DNA of 64,000 bases from Choristoneura fumiferana. Lineage: Eukaryota > Arthropoda > Insecta > Lepidoptera > Tortricidae. The notes under the pieces were generated by a model, which saw only the letters and a list, made by a program, of their open reading frames with translations, ran no database searches and had not been told where the DNA came from. The translations under genes were made by a program, and so were the position numbers. The DNA is taken from positions 18,299,159 through 18,363,158 of the forward strand of contig NC_133485.1 in NCBI RefSeq assembly GCF_025370935.1, read 5' to 3'. Below, piece by piece: positions 10,948-23,400 of this stretch (position 1 is the first letter of the stretch; the number at the start of each line of letters is the position of its first letter).

Positions 10948-12060
10948 TTACTCTGACGTCACCGCCATTGCATCGTTGACCTGGCACGTGGCCACGCCTC
11001 CGACTGGGAAGAAGTCTGGTAAGGGTTGATCGGCTTGCCGCAGAACTCTGGCCAAATCAGCCACTAATCCCGCGTCCTGTAAATCAATCATCAAAATTAA
11101 TTGAGTCTTGTCAAGACTTGTGATTACTTCAAGAAATCAATTTCAGTAGTAATTTAATTTATAATTAAAGTTTTAACAACTTAATATTCATACACTACAA
11201 AGAAAGTACCTGCACTGAAACTATTAGAGCAGAGTACTTACATGATCAACATCGAAGAAAGATACGGCTTTCCCTCTGTGGCCGACGCACCCGGTTCTCC
11301 CGATCCTGTGCAGGTACTCGCCTACGCTCGCTGGAAGATCGTAATTGACCACCATGTCAACGTGTTTAATATCTGTAATGAAAACAAAATGTATGACACA
11401 ACTGTTTACTTTAATAAAAATACAATAAATATCTTAGGTACGAGTGTCCCAAAAATTCACCATCCTGTTATGTAAGGCTGGAAACAAAAACTGTCCAGTT
11501 CCGATACTTCCTTGCATTTTTTCGCAATGTTCTTATGTTCTAATGCTTAGCAATTACAACATGGTACTCACCAGGACCGCAAACAGCCGCCGACGTGGCC
11601 ACCAGGATTTTGTGGTGTCCGCTCATAAAGTTCTGCCGCGCCTGCTCCCTGTCGCGCTGCAGGCGGTCTCCGTGGATAGACGAAGTTAACTTTTGCTGCT
11701 CAGAGAGCATCACGGCTATGAAATCCGCGTTACGCTTCGTTTTTACGAAAACTAGGACGCTCTTCCCATCTGAAAGCAGTAAACAATAGTAAACATAGGA
11801 ATCAAAACTACGTCGTTACGTCACTTACACAGGCAAACACGTCACTTTAAAATAAAAATAAAAAAAGAAAAGTCGCGGCAAATGCGCGAGAATGTCGCGA
11901 GAAATAATTTATGATCTTACCATTTTCTCCGAGCAATTTCGTGATCGCCTTCATTTTATCATATTTGCTGACTTGCTGGAATATTTGTTCCACGTCTTTA
12001 GGCAATGCCTCATTGGATGCCGTAACTAAAGCAGCGGCCTCCATGTCACCACATAAACGC
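10948..12060 (-). pseudogene. Vasa/DDX4-like DEAD-box helicase, C-terminal RecA domain only, motif V/VI arginines lost
   Basis: Four minus-strand blocks join across GT-AG introns: about 12060-11921 (KDVEQIFQQVSKYDK), 11769-11572 (VLVFVKTKRNADFIAVMLSE, SSIHGDRLQRDREQA), 11372-11242 (DIKHVDMVVNYDLP, EYLHRIGRTGCVG) and 11076-10948 (LVADLARVLRQADQPLPDFF). This is the helicase C domain, closest in wording to Vasa/DDX4, the germline RNA helicase. Motif V, normally ARGLDI, reads VCGPDI, and motif VI, normally HRIGRTGR, reads HRIGRTGC. Both changes are Arg to Cys of the type produced by CpG decay. Motifs Q, I, II (DEAD) and III are not found upstream; instead duplicated repeat-rich DNA starts at 12097. 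The last block meets TAA at 10950-10948, inside a possible GTAAGT donor, so a further exon is possible. The open frames argue for recent origin or selection; I favour a decaying partial copy. Confidence 0.72.
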
Positions 12061-12096
12061 GACGTTATTTTACAATGCGACATTTTCAGAATGGAT

Positions 12097-13122
12097 ATGT
12101 ATACAGTACGGTACGCGTTAAATAAGTGTTCCAAATACTTTTAATCGGGGAATTAGCACAGAAAAACCAAAGCACAGTAAATAGACTTTCACACGCGGTG
12201 AGCTCCAAACAGACTGCGGAGGATACCGCAGGTCGAACTTAACGTTAATTGTTAATAATAATCATAAATCAATTAAGAAATTTAAGGTTTACCTCAAAAA
12301 ATTAGCAAACAACTATAACAATGGGTCTTAATTACCGATCACAACCAGTGAGGGCATTAAAAAGCTATTATATCAGGTAGACAAATGTGTTTGCAAATTA
12401 TTACCTAATTTAAAATGCGATATGCAAAATGTATTCATGGATCAGTGCAATTAAGTTCTAGACAGGAAATATTTTGTTATAAGCACATTATTCATTCAGG
12501 CAAAAATAAAATTATGAGTTAAAATATTTAAAAAAACCTGCCAAGAGCGTGTCGGACACGCCCAAAATAGGGTTCCGTAGCCATTACGAAAAAATTATAA
12601 TATTTTTCTAAGGCTTTCGTATTTTATACGGAATCTTCCAAGTTTAGGTATATTTATACCTTAGGTTGCTATTTACTCTTAAACTACTAATAACTCTCAA
12701 GCAAACTTAGCCGTTATAAATTTCCTTTAAACTTTGATATACTTACTACCATTCTGATTTTTTTTTTCAAATTTTTCCACCCACCGGTTTAGATTTTAGA
12801 GGGGGGGGACGCTCCACATAAACACGATATAACATCTTGTCTTGCTGCGACGTCTTGTGTTATGGTAAATCACGGTGCAATCCTTTGGCTTATTTCCCTT
12901 CGCAAACAAATATGAGAACAACTACCCCAATAGTTTCTTATGTTAGTATGAATGTTTGCGTGAAGATCAAGTTAGTGTCAGAAAAGTGTCAAATTTTTAG
13001 TATAGAGATAATGCGTATGACAACTCCAATTGATTTAATGTTTTGAAACTGAGGAATAGTAAAACAAAAACCGCCACTTAGTTATATTCTACAAACCCGA
13101 GTTCAGTTGAACTAGTTAAATA
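12097..13122 (+). repeat. segmental duplication B
   Basis: Blocks 12097-12526, 12971-13070 and 13085-13122 match copy A. It begins within about 40 bp of the first recognisable Vasa-like exon. A family B repeat (12540-12830) separates blocks 1 and 2. Confidence 0.9.
12535..12830. repeat. lepidopteran repeat family B (GGGTTCCG type)
   Basis: CCAAGAGCGTGTCGGACACG and AGGGTTCCGTAGCC. Related tips occur at 6780-6812 and 59190-59240. Confidence 0.55.
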
Positions 13123-13284
13123 AAGGGTATGATTTTATTAATCACCTAACAACTAATATTTATTCCAAAAATAGTAGATCTGTCACCTAAATGTAATCAC
13201 CAAATAATTATAAAACAGTTACCTAAATATTTATTAAAAATTACTTGGAAATAATATCGATCATAGAATAATTATATTTGTTTT

Positions 13285-13462
13285 TTTTATATTCGACTGG
13301 ATGGCAAACGAGCAAGTGGGTCTCCTGATGGTAAGAGATCACCACCGCCCATAAACATCTGCAACACCAGGGGTATAGCAGATGCGTTGCCAACCTAGAG
13401 GCCTAAGATGGGATACCTCAAGTGCCAGTAATTTCACCGGCTGTCTTACTCTCCACGCTGAA
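13285..13462 (-). repeat. lepidopteran repeat family E
   Basis: GATGGCAAACGAGCAAGTGG, CCTGATGGTAAGAGATCACC, CATCTGCAACACCAGGGGT. Confidence 0.7.
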
Positions 13463-14045
13463 ACACAATATTGTTATATAGGTATAACAATGCAATAAAA
13501 TAACATGCTCAAATTACATGGTTTTTAGTGGTTTGTAGCCAAAACGCATCTCACAACGATTCCACTAAGCCCAAGCACGGCATAGTTATATTATTTTATA
13601 ATAGAGTACGTACCTACGGTCTTCTTCATCAGGTCCAGTTCACCAAATGATACTTTCTAAATGTAAATAGTTGACTTGGTGTTAAAAATGCCAAAATCGC
13701 TATAGGCGTGATTATAAAATTTGAGGGTTGCCCTCGATTTCTCTAAGATCCCATCTTCAGATCCTGACTTGGTGACAATGGGACTACCTCGAAAGTATGT
13801 CATTAAGAGAAGTTTACCTGCCGGCCGCGCGGCCGCGTTAGGTATTCGTATGGGATATTGCTGTCTTTATCGCTCATGACATAAGAGCTCGCAGCCGTCC
13901 CCCCCCCCATGCCTTCCGCAACGACGTCCGTAATTTATATCGAGATAGCTGTAGGCTTTTCAAGATTTGGGCCGTTGAATTTTGGGTTTCGTTGTCCATA
14001 TTATACGAAAAGTATAGCACAGAAATCAATGATATTTTACAAACA
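13463..14045. other. no gene seen
   Basis: Spacer upstream of the CR1-type LINE. Contains GCCGGCCGCGCGGCCG near 13821, a short GC-rich palindrome. Confidence 0.55.
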
Positions 14046-14125
14046 AATCACTTCATGCCGCTGCCAGGATTAAGGCCAAAGAGAAAGGGTTTAAGTTTGT
14101 CTGGATTCGTAATGGAAAAGTATTT

Positions 14126-14465
14126 ATGAGAAAGTCTGAAGACAGCGAGTACAAGTATATCATGAAGCACTGGACAAACTGGAGTATCAATAATAATAAG
14201 TATATTAAGGTTTACGCATGGTTTTACACATTGTTAAGTATAATATTCAATAACTTTACCATATATTACCAAAATGTTAGAGGAATAAAGACTAAATTAA
14301 AGGACGTGTACTGTAAAACTGCAACTTATAATTATGATATTTTTGTATTTACGGAGACTTGGCTTAATAGCAGCGTCTTTGACTCAGAGATCTTTGATGC
14401 GCGTTATGATGTTTACCGGCGTGATCGATCTGTAACTCGCTTCAACAAAGAAGGTGGGGGGGTAC
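14126..14465 (+). pseudogene. LINE ORF1 end plus ORF2 endonuclease N-terminus
   Basis: The frame reads an ORF1-like tail (MRKSEDSEYKY) and then the start of an exonuclease-endonuclease-phosphatase domain: IYYQNVRGIKTKLK, FVFTETWLNSSV, DARYDVYRRDRS and KEGGG, where the fold-back element enters. No stop separates the ORF1-like and ORF2-like parts. Confidence 0.75.
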
Positions 14466-15427
14466 GGGTATGTATTATAATACCGATAAACGAAAGACCG
14501 AATTTCACAAGACCTATGGACGGAAGGCCGAATATTAAAACGTCGAATGGATATATGACCGAAAGTTTGAAATCCCGAAAGTACATTTGACCGGCAGCCT
14601 AAAACCCGAGGACTACAATCCCGAAGATCAAAATACCTACACTCGAAAGGTCGAAAACTCATAATGCCGAACAGTCATAATCACTACAAGTAAAATAATC
14701 GACAATCAATATATCGAAAATCAAAATACCGAAACTGCCGTATATACCAAAGACGAAACAAATATAGCAGGAAAAGATGTGTGCGAGCGAGCGAAGCGAG
14801 CGAGCAAGACGGTTCGCAGCAGAAGCGACTCGGATAGGTTAGGTTCAGAAGGCTAAGGCGGGAACGAAGCGGAGCGTAGTTCCCGCCTTAGCCTTCGATG
14901 TTAGGTTTTTTTTTATAGCAGGCAAGATACTTAACTGCCACTAAGAAAGTAGGTTGGATAAGATTCAACAGCAAAGATCATTTGTGAAGCAATATTATCC
15001 GGGCTGCTATAAAAAAAAACCTAACATCGAAGGCTAAGGCGGGAGCTACGCTCCGCTTCGCTCCCGCCTTAGCCTTCTGAACCTAACCTATCCAAGTCGC
15101 TTTTGCCTCGAACCGTCTTGCTCGCTCGCTTCGCTCGCTCGCACATATCAAACTTTTTTTTACTTTCGGTATTTTGTACTTTCGGTATTCTGAATTTCGA
15201 TTTGTTAAGTGTCGATATTTCAACTGTAGGTAATATGATTTTTCGGTATTGTAATACATACCCCATTTTCGGGATTTTGTACTTTCGGTCATTTAAAAAT
15301 AGATATTTCGACCTTCGGTGTATCGGTTGTCGGTATTTTGTACATTCGGTATTCTGAATTTCGATGTGTTATGCGTCGACATTTCATCTGTAGGTATTAT
15401 GATTTGTCGGTCTTATAATACATACCC
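14466..15427. mobile_element. 962-bp fold-back (long inverted repeat) element, 8-bp target duplication
   Basis: Ends are GGGTATGTATTATA and its reverse complement. GGGGGTAC occurs on both sides (14458-14465 and 15428-15435), and removing the element plus one octamer restores the LINE frame. The arms are AT-rich with closely spaced CCGAA/CGAAA motifs. The core carries GCGAGCGAAGCGAGC and its complement, plus two small inner hairpins around GGCTAAGGCGGGA. The right arm holds a tandem duplication of its own end (about 15178-15265 and 15337-15427). No transposase-like ORF. Superfamily uncertain: an 8-bp duplication suits hAT or Merlin, but the termini are not hAT-like. Confidence 0.88.
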
Positions 15428-15435
15428 GGGGGTAC

Positions 15436-17999
15436 TGGTGGCAGTCTCCAAAAAATATAAGTCACGTAGGTTGTACAGTAGGGAAAGTTGTTGTGAGGAC
15501 ATCTGGGTAAGCGTTTCTGTGCCAATTGATGATGATGACACGGTTAAAGAGTTTTGTATTTGCGCAGTTTATTTGCCGCCGCCATTGAATATTGACTTAT
15601 TTAATCATGTCACTGCTAATGTAAACAATGTATTGGATGTTAATGACAAATGTTTTATCATTGGCGATTTTAATATAAGTTCGATAGATTGGATTTCTGG
15701 TGATGGTACCCTAGTTTGCGCTCCTTTGCACATAAACAATAGCATTGAACGAGCTTTCTGGGATTTTATTACACTTAACGATTTGAGGCTAAATCACATA
15801 CCAAATTGTAACACTAAGATTCTTGACTTGGTGCTGACCAACTTGACAAATGTCGATGTGCTGACGCCGACTGACATCGTATCTAAAATAGATGATTATC
15901 ACCCGCCACTCCATATTCAAATCCTAAAATCTAGGCAATCACGCATTTCAAAAACTTGTCTACATGAGAGTTATAATTTTTTTAAAGCAAATTACGACAT
16001 AATTAATGAAAAACTGAGCGTTATAAATTGGCAAAATATTTTAGAACCTCTGGCATCTGTCGATTTAGTAGTTGAAGGTTTTTATTCTGAGATTCGCTCT
16101 GTGGTTCGTGAATGCGTCCCTTTAAGTAGAATAAAAAAAACGCACTATCCTCACTGGTTTTCACGGCAACTGGTTAAAATGTTGAAAGAAAAAAATAAGC
16201 TAAGACTTAAATTTAAAAAATACGGCAGTCCTTTGGATGAACTATCCTTTAAGCTGCTTAAGAAGAGATGCGATAAATTGACATTAAACTGTTATAACGC
16301 TCACATAGCTTCTGTAGAATCTAAAATAGCATCCAACCCAAAATACTTCTGGAGTTACCTTAAAATGAAAAAAGGTGGTGCTAGTAACTATCCGGATGAA
16401 ATGTCGGACGGTGTCAGAACTTCAGATGATGGCGCGACTGTGTGTGACCTGTTTGCCTCGCATTTCTCGAGTGTATTCAATACTAATCAGCGGGCACCTG
16501 CTGGCGAGTATGATGACGTATGTGAGAGCACTATTAACAACAACCTCAGTCATCTGGTAGTCTCGGAGAGCCAAGTCAAGACTGTATTAAAGCGACTAAA
16601 TGTTAATAAGGGTGCGGGTGCTGATAACATACCGCCTATATTTTTGGTAAGAACAGCAGACACATTATCAGCCCCTATTACATACATGTTTAACAGATGC
16701 CTGCAACAAGGCACATTCCCATCAATGTGGAAAAATACCAAAATCGTCCCAGTATTCAAAAGTGGTGATCGGTCGCTAATACAGAACTATAGGCCTATTG
16801 CAATCCTGCCCACCTTGGCGAAAGCTTTTGAAATGTTAATTTGTCCTATTATTTCATGGCACATTTCACAGGCGCTATTAACCTGCCAGCATGGTTTTAT
16901 TAAAAATAGATCGACCGCAACCAACCTTGTTACGTACATGGAAGATCTTGCGGAGTGCGTTGACAAGCGCATACAAATGGATACAGTCTACACCGACTTC
17001 AGTAAGGCATTCGACACCGTCAATCATGATATTTTAATTGGTAAGCTTCGAACTCATGGCGTGTCGAATCCTTTGCTTGGTTGGTTTGGGTCATATCTTC
17101 GTGATCGTAAACTCAAAGTTGTGATGAACGGCTATGACTCTAAGAGTTATGTAGCAACATCTGGCATTCCTCAGGGATCTCATCTTGGCCCGTACCTATT
17201 CATAATTTTCATTAATGATATTGATCAATGTTTCCTGAATTCTAAAATATATCTTTTCGCTGATGATCTCAAAGCTTCGGCTGAGATTAAAAATATATCA
17301 GATTCTATAGCATTTCAAAGTGACCTAAATAGATTGTCAAATTGGTGTAAAGTTAACAAAATGTCTTTAAACATTCAAAAGTGCAAGCATATAAAATTTA
17401 CTAAGAATCTTAACATAATACCTACTAAGTACACGCTAAACGGGGAGTTACTTGAGGAAGTTGCCAACATCAGAGATCTTGGCGTTAGTTTTGATCGCAA
17501 ACTCAAGTTCGTAGATCATGTTGATAATATAGTCTTGAAGGCATTAAGGTTGCTAGGTTTCGTAGTCAGAGAGTGTAGGAATTTTAAGGGTCCTGCCACT
17601 AAAATCATTATGTATAATGCATTGGTAAGAAGCCACTTGGAATACTGCAGCGTCGTCTGGTCACCATGTTATAATTTCCATATCAACAGAATAGAGAGGA
17701 TACAAAAGAGGTTCCTTTCTCATCTGGCCTTCAGTACATATAATTCTAAAAGACTCAAATCGTATCATGCACGCCTGAGGTATTTCAAGATGGGCTCGTT
17801 ATCTGATAGAAGAAGCTCTTTTGATGTTGTTTTTCTGAAAAGGATTGTCACTGGTGAGTTGAATTGTCCAGATTTGCTGCAAAAAGTTAATTTCTTCATT
17901 CCATCCCGAATACCTAGAACATGCAACATTAAACTATTTTCTGTACTGGAGGGTCGCACTAACCTCAACAGCATCAAAGCGAGATCGATCTCAACATAA
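15436..17999 (+). CDS. LINE ORF2, endonuclease remainder and reverse transcriptase
   Basis: The frame continues exactly after the fold-back element (LVAVSKKYKS). Endonuclease motifs are CFIIGDFNISSIDW, ILDLVLTN and DDYHPPLHI. RT motifs are NYRPIAILPTLAKAFE, DFSKAFDTVNHDIL, SGIPQGSHLGPYLF and YLFADDLKASAE. The C-terminal thumb-like region includes RSHLEYCSVVWSPC. About 855 codons without a stop. The apparent upstream ATG at 15318 belongs to the inserted element, not to the LINE. Confidence 0.85.
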
Positions 18000-18312
18000 C
18001 TCCGTTCCCAATGATTAGGAGGAAAATTCTTAATATCTAACTTTTTGTTTCTAATCATTCATAATTTTTTAATCATTTTTTTATATAGTTTTAATTCAAG
18101 AAAATTAACTTTAACCGTTGGCAAACTAAGTTGAGTTTTTTTACTTTATTTTCGTGCAACCTGTATAATTATTTAATGCATGCTGTGATCTTCTGTAATT
18201 AATAAGGCGCATAGCTTATAAGTTGTTACGCAATGTTAGTAATAATGAAACTGTGTACTTATTGTTGAAGGTCCAAATAAATATATAATAAATAGATACT
18301 TATTCATTATAT

Positions 18313-18468
18313 TTTCTATGCCTGTGGTTTTTTTGATTTTTGTAAAAATGCTTTATTAGTCTGTAATTCTCGTGCAAAGTTATCATCTTTTTTTAACGAC
18401 TTTTGAGCTCCTGTAATTCTGATATTACACATTTATATGAAAATCTGAAACACCACAGGCATAGATAA
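18313..18468. mobile_element. small MITE with TCTATGCCTGTGGT termini
   Basis: TCTATGCCTGTGG at the left and CCACAGGCATAGA at the right. Directly follows the end of the CR1-type LINE. Confidence 0.55.
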
Positions 18469-18700
18469 TTACCTATAATCCATACTTATAAAATTTCATC
18501 TATGTCTGTTGCCTAGTTTTCAAATGAGACCGGGGCTACGTTTGTATGGAAAATAGACCGAAGAGACTTCTCTCAAGAACAAATAGGAATTTTGAAATTC
18601 GGCCCACAATTGGCGGAGTTATCGCGTAACAAACTACTTACAAAAAAAACATACACACGAATTGAGAATCTCCTTTTTTGAAGTAGGTTGAAAATTGAAA

Positions 18701-18874
18701 ACCTGTGACATAAATTTCTACCGTACATAAGTCTATCGGACCGTTTGGCCGATATTGCAAGAAATTAAGTTTATCTTCAATATTGTGATAATATAATTAT
18801 TAATCTAATTTCTTACAATATCGGCCAGACGGTTCGATAGACTTAGATGTAGGGTAGAAAATTATGTCACAGGT
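18701..18874. repeat. imperfect 70-bp inverted repeat (hairpin element)
   Basis: The left arm starts ACCTGTGACATAAATTTCTA and contains TATCGGACCGTTTGGCCGAT. The right arm contains its imperfect complement and ends TTATGTCACAGGT. Likely a MITE. Confidence 0.7.
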
Positions 18875-19087
18875 CGAGATTTTTTGTTAATTATTGCACA
18901 TAATTTAGTTGACTGTACTGACATTGTATAATGTTTATCTACCAAATTTCAAACCAAATCGAATACTAAGTAAGAGTGAGTGAAATCCGTGTTTATATTT
19001 GACATAGAGGTACTTCCCCTCTAATTCAATCCACACTTCCTCAACTGTTCTGAGAGCCAAAACTCTCAATTTTAAAAAACCTATTTG

Positions 19088-19620
19088 ATCTTTAATAATA
19101 ATAATAAATCTTTATTTCCCAAAAGTAAGAATTAGATACAAACATGTTCATGCTAAGATGAAAAAAGTTAATAATAAATTAAAAAATAAAATACAAATTC
19201 GAAAAATAAAGAGATTTTGATAATACATAAAATAATTCGCACCCAGACAAAATTATTGCAGCCTGGCAACATTGGGACACAAACCGCAACACGGTTACTC
19301 CAACCGACAACAGAGCCCCTCCCCACCCTCAGGTACAACCACATCACATCTTACACAAAAGCGCTTATGTTGAGCTGATCCGTAAGTTTAATAAATGATC
19401 ATGCACGGAAGTCCTTTTTGAATTTACATAGCGATTTCACATTTCTTATTGGTGGCGGGATGTTGCTCCAGCATTTCGTGGCGGCATATTTAAAGCTATC
19501 TTTCAAAATTTTGGACCTTAACACATTTAAATTTTAAGTCTAAATAAAAAGATTTACTTAGAATGAAAATACAGCTCTACTGGAATATACGCCGCGAACT
19601 ATTTCCGTCTCTATGATCAC
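19088..19620 (-). mobile_element. LINE 3' end (minus)
   Basis: The minus frame around 19480-19410 reads ATKCWSNIPPPIRNVKSLCK then FKKDF and a stop, the usual LINE RT C-terminus. The tail is AATAATAATAATAAATCTTTA on the plus strand, that is, a polyadenylation-like end on the minus strand. Confidence 0.7.
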
Positions 19621-19639
19621 CTACGGATTTAGATTTAGT

Positions 19640-20253
19640 CGTGTAAGAGTGTGCTAAAGTAAATAGTTTCATATTTGCATTAAGAAGGTTATCGCAAACT
19701 GTTTCAATAAAAGCAGCTGTTACTGCTTATAATGGGTATGTAAATTCTATTCTACGATATTGTGTAGTGTTGTGGGGGAATTGCAAGGATAGAAACAAAA
19801 TATTTCCTATGCAAAAGCGTTGTATTAGAGCCATATTTGGCATTGGTCGAATGGAATCAAGTCGTCAGTATTTTTTGGATAACTACATTCTAACCTTTCC
19901 ATGCATATACATTCTTGAAGTTGCTACATTTGTTCATAAATATAAGAACCAATTTAATGAAGTACAGCAGCTAAGTTCTCGTAAAGTCCGATCTCAGTAC
20001 AGGTACAAACTACACAAACCCCCTACGCGACTAGCATTAACTTCAAAGAATTCCTACAATATGTGCATCTCAGTCTACAATAAAATTCCTGATGTGTTCA
20101 AATCTAAAAAAATAAATACTTTTAAACAATCTATTAAGATATGGCTTGCTAGAAAATGTTACTATAGTATATTTAGTCATACAATTAAAAGCGACTTCAA
20201 AGATAATAATAATAATAGTACAATCTCAAACCCCTATTTAAATGAAAATTAGA
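19640..20253 (+). mobile_element. LINE RT C-terminal fragment (plus), 5'-truncated
   Basis: A continuous frame of about 190 codons: RYCVVLWGNCKDRNKIF, MQKRCIRAIFGIGRMESS, then NILTFP-like and NKIPDVFKSKKINTFKQ, ending in TAG. This is the C-terminal region after RT in CR1/Jockey-type LINEs. It abuts the minus LINE end, tail to body, 176 bp before EcKL gene 1. Confidence 0.75.
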
Positions 20254-20428
20254 TTAATGAGATGTGAACTGTAATATCATGCTCACCAGTCATCATCTCT
20301 AATAGCTTTGGTTGAATAAATATTGGTTAAGTACACACTTGAGATAAAAAGCAGTAAATAGTGATAAGTAATCTTATGATGATAACCATTTCATAACTGT
20401 ACAGTTTCCTTACCGTTCGTATTCCAAA

Positions 20429-23400
20429 ATGCCGGCCGAAGAAACCCTAAAAAAGGTCCTCAATTCTATTGTTGAGAAGAAATTCCCGCATAATTCTAAA
20501 GTTGAGGTCAGACCCATCACTACTCCTGGAGCCAACTACACTTCAGCCCTCTTTGCAGCCACAATAACAACTCATGAAGAAAAAGTGGAACTCTTCGCTA
20601 AAGTAGCCACCATAGGCATTAATCTTGGTGCTAATCAAATATTCCAAATAGAAGACTATGTTTACACACAACTGGCGAGCGTCTTCGAGCAACTTCAGGA
20701 CAAACATGGAGTTACCGACAGATTCGTATTCTCAAAGTATTACGGCTGCAGCGGAGCTGATGGAACTCAGACTATCGTCATGGAAAACTTGGTGAGCAGA
20801 GGGTACGATGTCCCTGACCGGTTCAAGTATATCGATTGGGAGTATGCTTCGAAATCAGTTGAAGTATTGGCGAAGTTTCACGCTTTGTCGCTGGCTTTCT
20901 GCAAGGAGCGTCCTGAAGAGTTCCTGAAGGTGGATAAAGCATTGATGAGTCCTCCTTGGACTGATGGTGAGCAGTGGCAAGGGTTGATTGACGGAGCTTT
21001 AGCAGTGGTGGATGACGAGGATCGGGAGGCGGTTGCCCGCCACTTGGACTGTGTGGGGTGGAGCAAGATGCTGCAGTTCAGCAAGGCTCGGAAAACTGCG
21101 GTCATCGTCCACGCTGACTACCGACCGAGTAACTTGATGCACAGGGAATTGGCGAGTATTTTCATATTAGTTTTTTTAACGAGTAAGTTTTTTGAGTGTG
21201 CTAAGTGGCTGGCTAAACTCGCTAAATGTACCAAGCGTGCTGCCAACACTATTTGACTATGTTTTTTTTATACCTACTTAAATCAAAGCTTGTCAATGCG
21301 TGTTATCGAATGGAAAACCACTTTTTAAGCTCCTGTTACATATAATAGTTATAAAGATTTGTAATTAAAAAATTAGAAAGATATAACTTAATATCATGTG
21401 ACGTTACTCGCAAGGAGCGAACTTACTACATCTAGAGGAAACCGTTATAGAATGAGTTTTAGAGAGAGAAATCAATAGATTTTTCAAACAATCACTATTA
21501 AATAGTTTTACAACCGAATCATTTTTTTCTTCACTAAACATTGGCTGTATAATCTATATTTTCATTCATAGTAATACCTATAAGTACAGGATATGGTAAA
21601 TTTAGGAGTTGTCAAATACCACACACACGCACATACACACATTCACACTTTTTCGTCTAAAAAACTGATTTGCTTTGGCAAACGTATGTTCTGCTGATAT
21701 AACAAATAATACAGAAGAATCTACATCGTTTCGTTTCTTTCCACTTTTTAATGCAATTTGAAACGTTAGAAAGTTATAATTGTTACAACAGATGGCATCA
21801 CACGCCATTATTGGCATAATATCCAGCGATCAAAGTTTCATGAGCCCCGTCCGTGGTGCGGTTAGCATAGCACCATGACGCATTATATACCCAAGAGATG
21901 CGGTTCAAATCCAATCCGGCACAAGCGAAAAACTTATTCGTTTTAAAAATAAATCTTGGGTGTTACTGCTCATAAAAATTGGCTCATTTCCTGGGAAAAG
22001 TAACCAACACTACAAACTTTCATCTTTGACATAGACAAGTAGTTAGAGAACCTCAATGATTATTCTCGGGCCTTGGACGTTTAATATGTATTTGAGTATG
22101 TATTTTTATCTATATAAGTATGTTTATCCGTTGCCTAGTAGTTACCCATTATACAAGCTTTGTTATTTAGACAGGTCAATTGTGTCAATGAGGGCTATCG
22201 CGAATGAATTAGCGCCTAGAGGCGCTAGTGTAGCGTGAGGTCTCGAAATTCCAATCTCATAGTTTTTTGGGTGAGCTACGCGGGTTTATTTATAATTAGA
22301 ATAATTTTGTGAATATTTTGCAATATCTGAAATTAATTATGGCAAATATGCGTTCGGGGCAAGAATGTCTGTGTTTTGAGACAGTTTTGTCTTTCGGAAA
22401 ACCTTTGTCCTCCTTTTTTCCGAAACAAAACGGGGATATGCAACACTGTGGCATGCTCGATATTTTTATTTTACGGTTTTAAGGTGTATTAAATATGCTT
22501 TTAATCTAAACTTTGTTTCACGCCCGTAATAACAGACTTTGAAAGCCATACTTAAAAACCTCACGCAACAGTGCGCCACCTAGTGAGACAAAAAACGATA
22601 GCCCTCATTGCCTGATATTTATTTATTTTGTTTCTGCCCCAGGATGGTAAGGTCGACGTGATCCCGGTAGACTACCAAACCGTCCGCTTCGGCAGCCCCG
22701 TGTCCGACCTGATCTACTTCATCATCATGGGCTCCGACGAGCAGTTCCGCGAGCAGCACTACCGCCGCCTGGTGGACCATTACTACCAACAGCTCACGCT
22801 GGCGCTCGCCCGGCTGGGGATTGAAGCTGAGGACCTCTATGGGAGGGAGGAGTTTGAGACCGATTTGAAGGAGGCAAGTAACAACAGTGTGCCCAGAATG
22901 TGCTCCGGCTAAAATCTATTCCTTATTTTTAACCCCGGACGCAAAGAGAGGGGTGTTATAAGTTTGACCGCTATGTGTGTCTATGTGTATGTTTGTCTGT
23001 GTGTCTGTCTGTGGCACCATAGCTCTTAAACGGGTGGACCGATTTGGATGCGGTTTTTTTATTAGAAATCAAGTTTTCTAGTGATAGTTGTTAGACATGT
23101 TTCTTTAAAAAAAAAAAAAATGAGATCTTAAATCTTAAAATGACGAAGTAGGGAATTTTCCAACTTTTTGTTGGTTAGGTTATTTCTGTTAAATCTCTAT
23201 ATGAGTACCTACCTATGTTTTCTGTACTGCTTACTACTTATGTGTTAGTGTTCGTTCAATAAAGAGTTGTTATTGTATTCTAAAAAGTTTTCCTGGAGGA
23301 GATAGCTCCGATAAGGCGCTTATTGTGTTTGTTTACTTATTTTGTACAATAAAGAGTTTAAATACATATTGTTTACTTAACTTAAATAATGTTCTCTTTT

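Larger units (their letters stand above)
14046..18296 (+). mobile_element. CR1/Jockey-type LINE, 5'-truncated, split by fold-back element
   Basis: It starts within the C-terminus of an ORF1-like protein (EKGFKFVWIRNGKVF near 14075), runs through a complete endonuclease-RT ORF2 to a TAA at 17999, and has a 3' untranslated part of about 300 bp ending in an AATAAATATATAATAAATA-type tail. There is no RNase H domain, which fits the CR1/Jockey group rather than I/R1. The body is interrupted at 14466-15427 by another element. The 5' boundary is approximate. Confidence 0.85.

Noticed and set aside
15318..15435. N-terminus of the LINE ORF beginning at the ATG at 15318
   Set aside because: These 39 codons lie in the 962-bp inserted element; the true upstream frame is 14126-14465.
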